A DNA stretch of 12,406 bases from Methanobacterium sp. (GCA_039666455.1 JAVSLW010000025.1:1-12406); one strand, 5' to 3'; numbered from the stretch's first letter, positions 1 through 6,442 are shown. Notes: generated from the sequence alone by a model not told the origin. Numbers and translations: made by a program.

Positions 1-112
1 TAGCCACATAAATTTTTGTTTTCATTTTAGAATATTTAAAAGCCTCTTTTACAAGCCGTGCATCTGCAGGATTATCTTCAACCAGTAATATATCTATTAC
101 AAATTTATTCAA
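1..112 (-). CDS. CheY-like response regulator, N-terminal part only
   Basis: Reading the minus strand from a TTG at 110-112 gives 37 residues before the window ends. They contain ILLVEDNPADARLVKEAF, the first beta strand and first helix of a receiver domain, with the E-D acidic pair that binds Mg2+. The VEDNPAD wording is typical of stand-alone Rcp1/CheY-like regulators common in methanogens. The phospho-acceptor Asp and the switch residues lie beyond the edge. The start is inferred: no ATG or GTG is available in this frame after the upstream in-frame TAG, and a GGTGG ribosome binding site lies a few bases before the TTG. Its kinase partner and output are not visible. Confidence 0.72.
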   Translation of the reverse strand, partial: MNKFVIDILLVEDNPADARLVKEAFKYSKMKTKIYVA

Positions 113-137
113 TTTACCACCACTTAGCCTAAAAATT

Positions 138-170
138 CGCTGCTATTAGTTTTTAGAGGCATATACTTAA
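138..170 (-). promoter_or_regulatory. Possible TATA promoter of the response regulator
   Basis: On the minus strand the sequence TTTTTAAGTATATGCC lies about 50 bases before the TTG start, so transcription would begin near 138-140. No other feature is seen in the 105-base gap between the two minus-strand genes apart from the poly-T run at 195-204. Confidence 0.3.
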
Positions 171-194
171 AAACTTTTACTGGGATGTACACTG

Positions 195-204
195 AAAAAA
201 AAAA
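195..204 (-). terminator. Poly-T terminator after the FmdE-like gene
   Basis: There are ten consecutive A on the plus strand (T10 on the minus strand), 14 bases after the stop codon of the large FmdE-like gene. Archaeal polymerase terminates at such U-rich tracts without needing a hairpin. Confidence 0.55.
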
Positions 205-217
205 TAAAGAAAATAAA

Positions 218-2809
218 TTATTTTCCGAGTTTTTCAGAGCTTCTTCTAATAGCAGATGTGATACTCTCTCTTCCAAGATATACCAGAACTAGTATAGCTG
301 CAAGAAGTACTGCTCCAGCTAAAGGTACAACAGGTATTCCTGAAGCAGTTGGAGCTTGAGCAGGAGCATCTCCTAATGGAAGTCCTGGTGCTATTTCTCC
401 TGGTGCTGCAGTTTGCTCTCTTATCCCACTTACTGCTTGAGTAATTCCGGACATAATTCCAGTTCCTTGATGAACTGACAGGGATTGGGGTTCAGGAGCA
501 GTCGGAGTTACTGGTACTGGTTGAACTGGCCGGGGTTCAGGAGCAGTTGGAGTTGGAGCAGTTGGAGTTACTGGTACAGGTGCTACAAAATTCATCATAA
601 ATGCTTGTGGGTCACTGCCTGCAGCTAACATTGTATTTAGATCTTTTTGGGTTAAGGATATGTCCTTGGTCACGTTGAAAGCCTTAAGTAGTTCTGCATA
701 CCTTTCTTTACCTGGGATAGCCTTGTCCACGTACCATAAAGCCCAGTAGGCTGTTTGGTAGAAGTGGTTGTTGTTTGGAATATCCTGGTTTTGCATTGTG
801 TTTATGATGTTACGATCCATCTCAAGCAATATAGCTTTACCTGTATTGGTGGCTTCATTCCAGAGGATGAATATTCCTGCTGTATTTGTATTACGGATTC
901 TGACTCCTGGTGTGAAGTAAGTGCCTTCTGCAGCTGAAGTTCCAAGAATATGGTTTATAACCATCTCTTTACAGTGGGCAGGGAAACCTACATGTATGTA
1001 GTGTGAGTTAAGTGGGAAGTTTCTTCTGACATAATCTGCAATTACATAGCCCTGTGTAAACCCTGAACCAGGACAGGCACCACCTACTGAAGCTGCTAAT
1101 AACTCATAAGGAACTCCATGAGCCCATAGATTAGCTACAGCCACAACATAGAAATCCTGTTGCGCATATTCCTGTATATTGTATGCCCTGTTGTTTGTAT
1201 ATGCACGTTCCACTGCAACTGACTTATTCCACCCTTCCGAGTTTCTTGAACCTGCTAAATTGGAATTAAGCCCTATATCAAACACATTGAGATCTGTTCC
1301 ACCGTATGTTACTGGAACTATTCTAAGGCCTGTAGCTGCATTATACTCTATAAACACGGTGTTTAAGACTACATTAGGTAAATTCCCAGACTTTTTAACA
1401 AACGCAAACCATAAAGGAGTCCATATAGACCTGCTAAGGCTCAAGAAGTTGTCTATTGTGCTACCTGTAACACTTCTAATACCATCAAGGGCTCCTAATG
1501 TTGATCTGGTTAATTTTCCCTGTTCATCTTTTAACAGTGTATAGCCTGCTGAGGTTATGACCAGATCCTCACCAGTTAGTTTAGAGCCGAATGCTGCTTC
1601 AGCCATTAAAGCTGCTTGTTCACCTATATTTTTAAGAGTATTGTAATCGCTGGTTGTTAAAATACCTGTATTTTTATCGTACTGGTGGTTTGAGTTCTCC
1701 AGCTTATTTATATAGGTTCTATCAATTCCATGTCCTGGTGTGTAAGTAGTTCCCACAACATGTCCCCAGAGATAGTTGAAATCACTCTGATTCATCTTTT
1801 TTAGGGAATCAACAGATATTAGTAAGCCCATATTCCCGCTGAATATATTTTTTTGAGTATATAGCCATTGCAGAAACTTTATTTGCTCTAATCCTCCACC
1901 TGTCACTGGTTTTCCGTATTCATTTAATAGTGAACTATTAAATTTCATTACAGCCATGATTCCATTACCTGGTGAAGTTGTAGAACCACTTCTATCCCAC
2001 CAGATGTAGGCACTTTCAAGTGGATCACCATTGATCATGCTTTGATAGTTTATCATCAGTGGGTCAGATTGATTTGGTATCTGTCTTACCCATTGGGCAG
2101 GATTAACGCTCAATATGGTCATGGGTACGTTGTCATCTCCCCCTCCAGGAGTGGTCATGACATGGTAAGATTGTGCACTGTTCATCAATGGAAAGTTGTT
2201 CTGGAAGCTTTTAGCCTTCACATAACCACTTAAAAGCCCTTCTGATACTCCTCCGCTGGTACCTGCAAACTTAAGCAGGTCTTTAGGTGCTCCATTAGCC
2301 CATGCACTTGCAATACTTACTATTTCAAATGCATTTATGCCTAATTCCTGTTTTATATTATTCCACTGTGCTTCATTCATACTAACTAAGGCGCTGTTAG
2401 ATAGGTAGACTGTGTTACTGCTATTAATGGTGAATGCATTTCCAGATGGAATAGGTGTGTATCTTCTTGCAAATACCTCGTTTCCACTTTTTTTAACAAA
2501 GATAAATTCCAGAGCACCATTAGGGTCATTTAATGTTACCATATTTCCATTACCTGGAGTTATAGCACTGGTGGTGTCTAATACACCCTGAAGACTATCC
2601 TCAGTTGAACCTCCTTTATATGATGCTGAACCTGCTGTTGTTATTAACAAAGTATCGTCAGAACTGGTTGAATTTGTTATACCCAAATCTGTACCTGCAT
2701 TTTTTGTGACCTGTGTACCTATATCATGGGTTTCATTTGCTGAAACTGCTCCACAAATCACTAATACAAAAATAAGTGCAGCAGCCATAAATACCATTTG
2801 CCGCTTCAT
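218..2809 (-). CDS. Secreted, membrane-anchored protein with two FmdE-like units
   Basis: 863 residues. A signal peptide (hydrophobic core about 6-20, likely cleavage after AVSA, residue 24) leads into two related units, about 57-345 and 418-730. Each carries the pattern (F/W)xFVKKSG, then a W-A-(N/H)-G-(A/V)-P segment, a G-rich loop ending in GY, and an I-W-W or I-L-W strand. Unit 2 has GGACPGSGFTQGY (Cys579) and AHCKEM (Cys613), which match my memory of methanogen FmdE-family proteins (CPG...GY...CK). Unit 1 lacks both Cys. A Pro/Thr-rich linker (about 745-780) and one transmembrane helix (about 829-845) with a basic tail follow, so the body faces outside the cell. The start has a perfect AGGAGGTGA ribosome binding site. 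FmdE is named for a formylmethanofuran dehydrogenase operon, but its role is unknown; the substrate here is unknown. It shares a promoter element with the neighbouring polyferredoxin operon. An unrelated cell-surface protein is the alternative. Confidence 0.7.
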   Translation of the reverse strand: MKRQMVFMAAALIFVLVICGAVSANETHDIGTQVTKNAGTDLGITNSTSSDDTLLITTAGSASYKGGSTEDSLQGVLDTTSAITPGNGNMVTLNDPNGALEFIFVKKSGNEVFARRYTPIPSGNAFTINSSNTVYLSNSALVSMNEAQWNNIKQELGINAFEIVSIASAWANGAPKDLLKFAGTSGGVSEGLLSGYVKAKSFQNNFPLMNSAQSYHVMTTPGGGDDNVPMTILSVNPAQWVRQIPNQSDPLMINYQSMINGDPLESAYIWWDRSGSTTSPGNGIMAVMKFNSSLLNEYGKPVTGGGLEQIKFLQWLYTQKNIFSGNMGLLISVDSLKKMNQSDFNYLWGHVVGTTYTPGHGIDRTYINKLENSNHQYDKNTGILTTSDYNTLKNIGEQAALMAEAAFGSKLTGEDLVITSAGYTLLKDEQGKLTRSTLGALDGIRSVTGSTIDNFLSLSRSIWTPLWFAFVKKSGNLPNVVLNTVFIEYNAATGLRIVPVTYGGTDLNVFDIGLNSNLAGSRNSEGWNKSVAVERAYTNNRAYNIQEYAQQDFYVVAVANLWAHGVPYELLAASVGGACPGSGFTQGYVIADYVRRNFPLNSHYIHVGFPAHCKEMVINHILGTSAAEGTYFTPGVRIRNTNTAGIFILWNEATNTGKAILLEMDRNIINTMQNQDIPNNNHFYQTAYWALWYVDKAIPGKERYAELLKAFNVTKDISLTQKDLNTMLAAGSDPQAFMMNFVAPVPVTPTAPTPTAPEPRPVQPVPVTPTAPEPQSLSVHQGTGIMSGITQAVSGIREQTAAPGEIAPGLPLGDAPAQAPTASGIPVVPLAGAVLLAAILVLVYLGRESITSAIRRSSEKLGK
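485..590 (-). repeat. Pro/Thr-rich linker repeats
   Basis: The coding region for the linker repeats a GGTTCAGGAGCAGT(C/T)GGAGTT unit (about 489-509 and 534-554) and a GGAGTTACTGGTAC unit. At protein level this is VPVTPTAP / TAPEP repeated. It is a typical spacer lifting a surface domain away from the membrane, and a site prone to length variation. Confidence 0.6.
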
Positions 2810-2845
2810 ATTTTCACCTCCTTTTTTATTGTGAAACTTGATTTA

Positions 2846-2871
2846 TTGATATGAATATATATACTTATCCA
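2846..2871. promoter_or_regulatory. 26-bp near-palindromic element B over the FmdE-like gene TATA box
   Basis: The arms GATA (2848-2851) and TATC (2866-2869) are separated by 14 bases that contain TATATATA, which is the probable TATA box of the minus-strand FmdE-like gene. Transcription would start near 2830-2835, just before the ribosome binding site. It matches element A (4261-4286) at 21 of 26 positions without gaps. A protein bound here would block TBP. Confidence 0.55.
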
Positions 2872-2930
2872 TTTAAAAATAATCAAAATATTAAAATTTT
2901 ACCCTATTTTTCACGTTAATAACTGGTTTA

Positions 2931-2956
2931 TTGATATGTTTTTACATACTTTTCGA
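2931..2956. promoter_or_regulatory. Upstream copy (element C) of the 26-bp element
   Basis: It begins TTGATATG, as element B does, and ends in TTTTCGA. It matches B at 20 of 26 positions and A at 17 of 26. B and C start 85 bases apart, close to eight helical turns, so proteins bound at both would lie on the same DNA face. The 200-base gap 2810-3009 otherwise holds only the promoter of the FmdE-like gene and the terminator of the polyferredoxin. Confidence 0.45.
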
Positions 2957-2971
2957 TCTAAAATTCAGGGA

Positions 2972-2999
2972 TTTAAAAATGAAAATAAAAAGAAAAAGT
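2972..2999 (-). terminator. U-rich termination region after the polyferredoxin gene
   Basis: On the minus strand just after the stop of the polyferredoxin gene the sequence runs through four clusters of four or five T, interrupted by single bases. This fits archaeal intrinsic termination. Confidence 0.4.
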
Positions 3000-3009
3000 A
3001 TAACCTGAA

Positions 3010-4020
3010 TTAAGCATTTTCATCCATTAACATGGAAAGACGCATTTTCCAAGAATTAGAACGTATATTGTTAAGGTTCATCTTGTCGCGTTTGATAACA
3101 ATACATTTTTGAGGACATGCCTTTTTACAGGCTCCACAAAGTACGCATAAGTCTGGATTTATAACGGATTCATTATCGACTATACTTACAGCGTTACATG
3201 GACAGACATCCTCACATGCATGACATGATTTTCCTTTACATTCTTTATCCTCATCTAAAAATATCTGACCTTCAAATGGCTTGCTGACCACAGCAGCATT
3301 TACAGGGCATATTTCCTGGCACCAGCCACAGTTTATACAGATATCTTCATCTAAAATAATGTTTCCATTAATTTCAGGCTTGGATATATCATCTCTGTAT
3401 ATACAGGTAGTACATATCACTTTTATCGCATTTTCAGGACATACACGCTTGCAAATACCGCAGTAAACACATTTGGATTCATTTATACTTATCCCTTTAG
3501 CTATTTCAGGATTACTTGAGCTTAAATCGTTTGATTCTATGGATATAGCTTCAGCAGGGCATAGTTCTTCACACATTCCACAGTATACGCATTTTTCCAG
3601 GTCTATATCAGCTTCTCCTATTACAAGACCTGATCTATCAGGCATTGTCCTGATCATATGAATTGCATCCCTTGGACATGCTTTTACGCAGTTTCCACAG
3701 TATATGCATTCTTCATTGTCAATTTTAGCTTCATGCTCCCATTTAGGGTATTCTTCTATTTCTCTAATATTTTGATCATCAATTTTACACTCCAATGCAT
3801 TAAACGGACATGCAGAAGCACAAAGACCACATAAAACACACTTATTTTTGTCCATGTTGATATATTCCATTTTTACAAGTCCTCTTGCTATTGGAAGAAC
3901 AGGGCCCAATTTAATACATTCAGTAGGACATATATCAGAACATATACCACACCCAACACATTTTTCGTTTTTATGCTCAAGAGAACGTTTCTGACCTACG
4001 TTTCTTTCTACAGATACCAT
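3010..4020 (-). CDS. Polyferredoxin, FwdF/FmdF type, eight [4Fe-4S] motifs
   Basis: 336 residues from the ATG at 4018-4020. Eight four-cysteine motifs are visible, seven of the form CX2CX2CX3CP (first at about residues 21-31) and one, the seventh, CX4CX2CX3CP (CKGKSCHAC). Total length, eight clusters and phrases such as GPVLPIARGLVKMEYI and NCGWCQEICPVNAA agree with FwdF, the electron wire subunit of tungsten/molybdenum formylmethanofuran dehydrogenase, which acts in the cytoplasm on the first CO2-reducing step of methanogenesis. The catalytic subunits A, B, C and D are not adjacent here, so it may be an orphan paralogue serving another Mo/W enzyme. It follows the small ferredoxin gene by five bases; a TTG overlapping that gene's stop (4027-4029) is an alternative start. 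Confidence 0.85.
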   Translation of the reverse strand: MVSVERNVGQKRSLEHKNEKCVGCGICSDICPTECIKLGPVLPIARGLVKMEYINMDKNKCVLCGLCASACPFNALECKIDDQNIREIEEYPKWEHEAKIDNEECIYCGNCVKACPRDAIHMIRTMPDRSGLVIGEADIDLEKCVYCGMCEELCPAEAISIESNDLSSSNPEIAKGISINESKCVYCGICKRVCPENAIKVICTTCIYRDDISKPEINGNIILDEDICINCGWCQEICPVNAAVVSKPFEGQIFLDEDKECKGKSCHACEDVCPCNAVSIVDNESVINPDLCVLCGACKKACPQKCIVIKRDKMNLNNIRSNSWKMRLSMLMDENA

Positions 4021-4025
4021 TTCAA

Positions 4026-4217
4026 TCAACTCTTAGTTATTGCCTGATTTGGACAGTTTTGAATGCATAAATCGCAGTCATCGCAGTTTTCAAGGATCAG
4101 TACAACATCCCCACCCTGATCTATTAACGCTCCTTTTTCACATATCTTCATGCATAATCCTTCTCCAGGACAGTTTTCGATTTTTCCGCACTTTTCAGTG
4201 TCTATAATCACTGGCAT
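4026..4217 (-). CDS. Small two-cluster ferredoxin
   Basis: 63 residues. Cluster 2 is canonical (Cys45, 48, 51, 55; CX2CX2CX3CP). Cluster 1 has the unusual spacing CX5CX5CX3C (Cys10, 16, 22, 26) around CPGEGLC. It is the promoter-proximal gene of the polyferredoxin operon and is preceded by AGGAGTGATC, a strong ribosome binding site. A small ferredoxin upstream of FwdF recalls the fwdH-fwdF order in Methanothermobacter, but I cannot confirm that this is FwdH. Role inferred: passing electrons to or from the polyferredoxin in the cytoplasm. Confidence 0.72.
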   Translation of the reverse strand: MPVIIDTEKCGKIENCPGEGLCMKICEKGALIDQGGDVVLILENCDDCDLCIQNCPNQAITKS

Positions 4218-4260
4218 AATTGATCACTCCTAAATAATATTTTTTGATTTATACTCTCTC

Positions 4261-4286
4261 TCGATACGAATATATAAACATATCGA
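4261..4286. promoter_or_regulatory. 26-bp palindromic element A over the ferredoxin operon TATA box
   Basis: Perfect six-base arms TCGATA (4261-4266) and TATCGA (4281-4286) flank 14 bases containing TATATA. On the minus strand this TATA box sits correctly for a start near 4245-4250, about 30 bases before the small ferredoxin gene. Because it is nearly symmetric it could also serve as a TATA box for plus-strand transcription into 4298 onward. The CGATA/TATCG arms recall bacterial ModE-type molybdate operators in general design; the binding protein here is unknown. Confidence 0.6.
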
Positions 4287-4296
4287 AAAAAAAGCT

Positions 4297-4446
4297 GTTG
4301 GGCTACCTGGTAATGGGGGCATCTCCCAATTTTTGGACGTGGAATTTCTTTCCTTTCACCAGATAAGTCTATAAATGTAATAAAATTAACTTTTAAGAAA
4401 TAGAAATTGTTACTGCTCATTTCCACGTCCACTATCTAAACCAGGC
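4297..4446. ncRNA. Possible structured RNA or leader in the 452-base intergenic gap
   Basis: This stretch is richer in G and C than the AT-rich flanks. It contains a perfect 10-base inverted repeat GGACGTGGAA (4335-4344) / TTCCACGTCC (4421-4430), nested inside a second pair CCTGG (4306-4310) / CCAGG (4441-4445), plus a small GGG/CCC hairpin at 4315-4327. On the minus strand it ends in eight T (4284-4293, opposite A8), a terminator shape, with an upstream AGATATAATT TATA-like box near 4470. On the plus strand the symmetric TATA box at 4271 would start it and T-runs at 4477-4492 would end it. The strand is therefore open. A 74-codon GTG-initiated ORF crosses it on the minus strand, resembles nothing I know and overlaps the ferredoxin gene, so I do not call it. 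Confidence 0.33.
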
Positions 4447-4512
4447 ATTTTGAAATTTCTTGAGATAATTATATCTAATTTTTACTTTTTTAATGTATAA
4501 CCCTCTTCGAAA

Positions 4513-4526
4513 TGTAATCAGTTACA
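4513..4526. promoter_or_regulatory. Inverted repeat TGTAA-N4-TTACA upstream of mobB
   Basis: Five-base arms around TCAG. A similar repeat with a two-base spacer lies before the regulator gene at 7906-7919. It is 95 bases before the mobB TATA box, so a link to mobB control is a guess. The rest of 4447-4669 shows only AT-rich sequence and the mobB promoter. Confidence 0.2.
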
Positions 4527-4620
4527 CTTATAGAATAAAGAGTATAAAAAAGAAATCATGTGGCCTTTTCTCTATTTAGTAGTTAAATTTTTCACTTAAA
4601 ATTAAATATTTTAATATTAG

Positions 4621-4662
4621 ATATAAACTAATAACAAAGGTTATATGCCATTTTTAAAGGTG
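4621..4662 (+). promoter_or_regulatory. mobB promoter and ribosome binding site
   Basis: A TATA box ATATAAAC at 4621-4628 lies about 42 bases before the ATG, placing the start of transcription near 4648. AAAGGTG follows seven bases before the start codon and fixes the ATG at 4670. Confidence 0.5.
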
Positions 4663-4669
4663 TTATAAT

Positions 4670-5389
4670 ATGAAGATTATCAGCGTGATAGGAACTAAAG
4701 ATACTGGGAAAACTACTCTGGTGGTTAAAATCGTTGAAGAACTTGTAAATCGTGGTTTTAAGGTAGGAACAGTTAAACACGTGCACGGAAAATTTGATGT
4801 TGAAGGTAGAGATACATGGAAGCATAAAGAAGCAGGAGCAGAACTTGTAATCGGCTCTGGAGATGAAACATTTTTCCTTTTAAACCAGCGCCTGGAACTG
4901 GATAATATACTTACCATGACAGAATGTATGAAAAATATTGACTATCTTGTAGTTGAAGGGTTTAAACATTCACACTACGCTAAAATATCAGTATCTCTCC
5001 TTGATGATGAATATATAATTAAACAGGTAGATCCGTTTACAATTAGCGACAGTAATCTTAAATCTCTGGTTAACTTAATAGAAGAGCGTAGTTACAGCAG
5101 ATTACCTGAATTAAACTGTGGTGAATGTGGTTATGATAGATGCAAGGATTTTGCTAAAGCAATGGTTAAAGGAAAAATTACTGAAACTGCATGTGTAATG
5201 AAAAAAGAAAGAAGCATTAAACTTAAAATTAACGGTCTTTCCGTTCCAATGAACCCATTTGTACAGACTTTTGTAAGAAACACTACTATCGGAATGTTAT
5301 CTTCACTTAAAGGAGACGAATTAAAAGATTTTGAAGGGAAAAAAATAGAATTAAGCATTAAAAACGGTACTATTGGAAAAACCTACTGA
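4670..5389 (+). CDS. mobB: MobB with C-terminal Fe-S domain (molybdopterin-guanine dinucleotide biosynthesis)
   Basis: 239 residues. The N-terminal part is a P-loop GTPase of the MobB family: Walker A GTKDTGKTT at 8-16, TVKHVHG at 34-40, and VEGFKH at 95-100. MobB assists MobA in turning molybdopterin into its guanine dinucleotide form, used by formate dehydrogenase and formylmethanofuran dehydrogenase. From about 145 a second domain follows, with cysteines 150, 153, 158 and 175 (CX2CX4CX16C, CGECGY), the pattern of the four-cysteine Fe-S domain also found in corrinoid and Rnf-type proteins. This fusion is seen in other methanogens as far as I recall; what the cluster does is unknown. The tail 185-239 has no recognised motif. 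It stands between the polyferredoxin operon and fdhD. Confidence 0.85.
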   Translation: MKIISVIGTKDTGKTTLVVKIVEELVNRGFKVGTVKHVHGKFDVEGRDTWKHKEAGAELVIGSGDETFFLLNQRLELDNILTMTECMKNIDYLVVEGFKHSHYAKISVSLLDDEYIIKQVDPFTISDSNLKSLVNLIEERSYSRLPELNCGECGYDRCKDFAKAMVKGKITETACVMKKERSIKLKINGLSVPMNPFVQTFVRNTTIGMLSSLKGDELKDFEGKKIELSIKNGTIGKTY

Positions 5390-5479
5390 ATATAGTAGTT
5401 TTAGAGGTTTTTTCCCTGAATTAGATGAATCAGAAGAATTTGGAGAAGTAACCAAAAAAAGTTAAAGAGATCTATTAGA

Positions 5480-5632
5480 TCAAATACAGTTATTAATACA
5501 ACCACAAAGCGAGCCAGATTCAATACCTTCTGCAAGTTCCTTAAGTAAATCCACATCTTCTGCTTTACCTTTTCTTTCAGTGGAATCATAATCTATTGGA
5601 GTGTCAATAAAAGTTTCTGGAAAATCCTGAAT
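5480..5632 (-). pseudogene. Remnant of a NuoF/HndC-like subunit, C-terminal Fe-S domain
   Basis: A 50-codon open stretch, with no start codon and bounded by a TGA at 5633-5635, ends in KGKAEDVDLLKELAEGIESG followed by SLCGC. This closely resembles the C-terminal four-cysteine domain of NuoF-type flavoprotein subunits, whose usual wording is EGKGKxEDLELLEELAExIKxxSLCGLG. The cysteines before it and the APNPVL tail after it are missing. A shifted frame stays open for 62 codons but is only hydrophobic run-on. It lies antisense between mobB and fdhD and is probably debris of an NAD(P)-linked hydrogenase or formate dehydrogenase subunit. The remaining gap bases (5390-5479, 5633-5680) hold only a short T6 tract after mobB and the fdhD ribosome binding site. 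Confidence 0.42.
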
Positions 5633-5680
5633 TCAGTAACTTATCTTTTTACTAAAATATATTTCTAAAGAGGTTATATC

Positions 5681-6433
5681 ATGCCAGAAATGGTCAAAAA
5701 AGTAAATGCCATAAGGGTGGGCAAAGAAATCCTTGAAATAGAAGAAATAATAAGTAATGATCAGGAAATAAGAATCATAGTTAATAAAACTGTTATTGGA
5801 ACTTTTTCAATGAGTCCCACTCACTTAAAAGAGTTTGCTGTCGGATATTTACTTGGTGAAGGATTATTAAGCTCTAAAAGTGATATAACAAAACTAAAAG
5901 TTGTTAATAGAACGATCGAAGTTGAAACCGACCTTGCTGATTTTGACCTTAGAAGAGAGCTTGTAATGAGTTCAGACTGTTTTGGAGGAATGAGAAGCAA
6001 AATAGATTTAACAAAAAAGGTTGAGTCAGACTATAAAATATCAAAAGAGATGGTTTTTGAAGCATCGAAAAAATTAAGGGAAAGTTCTACTGTATGGAGC
6101 ACTACAGGAGGAACTCATATCGCAGCGCTTGTAGCTGAAGATACGTTTATCTCTATTGAAGACGTAAGCCGTCACGTGGCCATAGACAAAGTTATTGGGG
6201 CTTGCAAGCTACAGGGAATTAATTTTTCCAATAGTTTTATGTTTTCAAGTGGCAGAATGCCTGGAGATATGATAATAAAGATTGCAAGGGTTGGAATACC
6301 AATTATAGCATCTAAATCTGCCCCTACTTCTTCAGGATACATGGTTGGAGACGAAGCTGGTGTTACAATAATAGGGTTTGTTAGAGGAAATAGATTCAAT
6401 ATATACACCCATCCAGAGCGGGTTTTGTATTAA
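5681..6433 (+). CDS. fdhD: FdhD, sulfur carrier for formate dehydrogenase maturation
   Basis: 250 residues, the usual family length. Family motifs: FAVGYLLGEGLL (52-63), SSDCFGG (97-103), TTGGTHIAAL (141-150), EDVSRHVAIDKVIG (160-173), SGRMPGD (190-196), and SKSAPTS (211-217). FdhD takes sulfur from a cysteine desulfurase and delivers it to the molybdenum or tungsten cofactor of formate dehydrogenase, making the sulfido ligand needed for activity. Bacterial FdhD has a CXXC loop (CGxCG); here only Cys100 remains in that loop. AAAGAGGT before the ATG supports the start. Its stop is nine bases from the convergent SagB-type gene. Together with mobB it points to formate dehydrogenase maturation, although no fdhA or fdhB is in the window. 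Confidence 0.9.
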   Translation: MPEMVKKVNAIRVGKEILEIEEIISNDQEIRIIVNKTVIGTFSMSPTHLKEFAVGYLLGEGLLSSKSDITKLKVVNRTIEVETDLADFDLRRELVMSSDCFGGMRSKIDLTKKVESDYKISKEMVFEASKKLRESSTVWSTTGGTHIAALVAEDTFISIEDVSRHVAIDKVIGACKLQGINFSNSFMFSSGRMPGDMIIKIARVGIPIIASKSAPTSSGYMVGDEAGVTIIGFVRGNRFNIYTHPERVLY

Positions 6434-6442
6434 TTTCAGTTT

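Noticed and set aside
1179..1544. Plus-strand 121-codon ORF
   Set aside because: It lies wholly antisense inside the FmdE-like gene, with no ribosome binding site or motif.
4335..4430. A 96-base miniature transposable element bounded by the 10-base inverted repeat
   Set aside because: No target-site duplication flanks the repeats (TTTTT on one side, ACTAT on the other) and no second copy is in the window.
4208..4432. Minus-strand 74-codon ORF with a GTG start crossing the intergenic region
   Set aside because: It overlaps the small ferredoxin start, runs through its palindromic promoter and the T8 tract, has no ribosome binding site, and its inverted repeats are better explained by structure in DNA or RNA.
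4628..4917. Minus-strand ORFs opposite the mobB 5' end
   Set aside because: They are shadows of the clear P-loop GTPase frame on the plus strand.
5401..5589. Hydrophobic 62-codon minus-strand ORF
   Set aside because: It is a shifted frame of the NuoF-like remnant; the coding signature is in the other frame and the ORF has no start signals.
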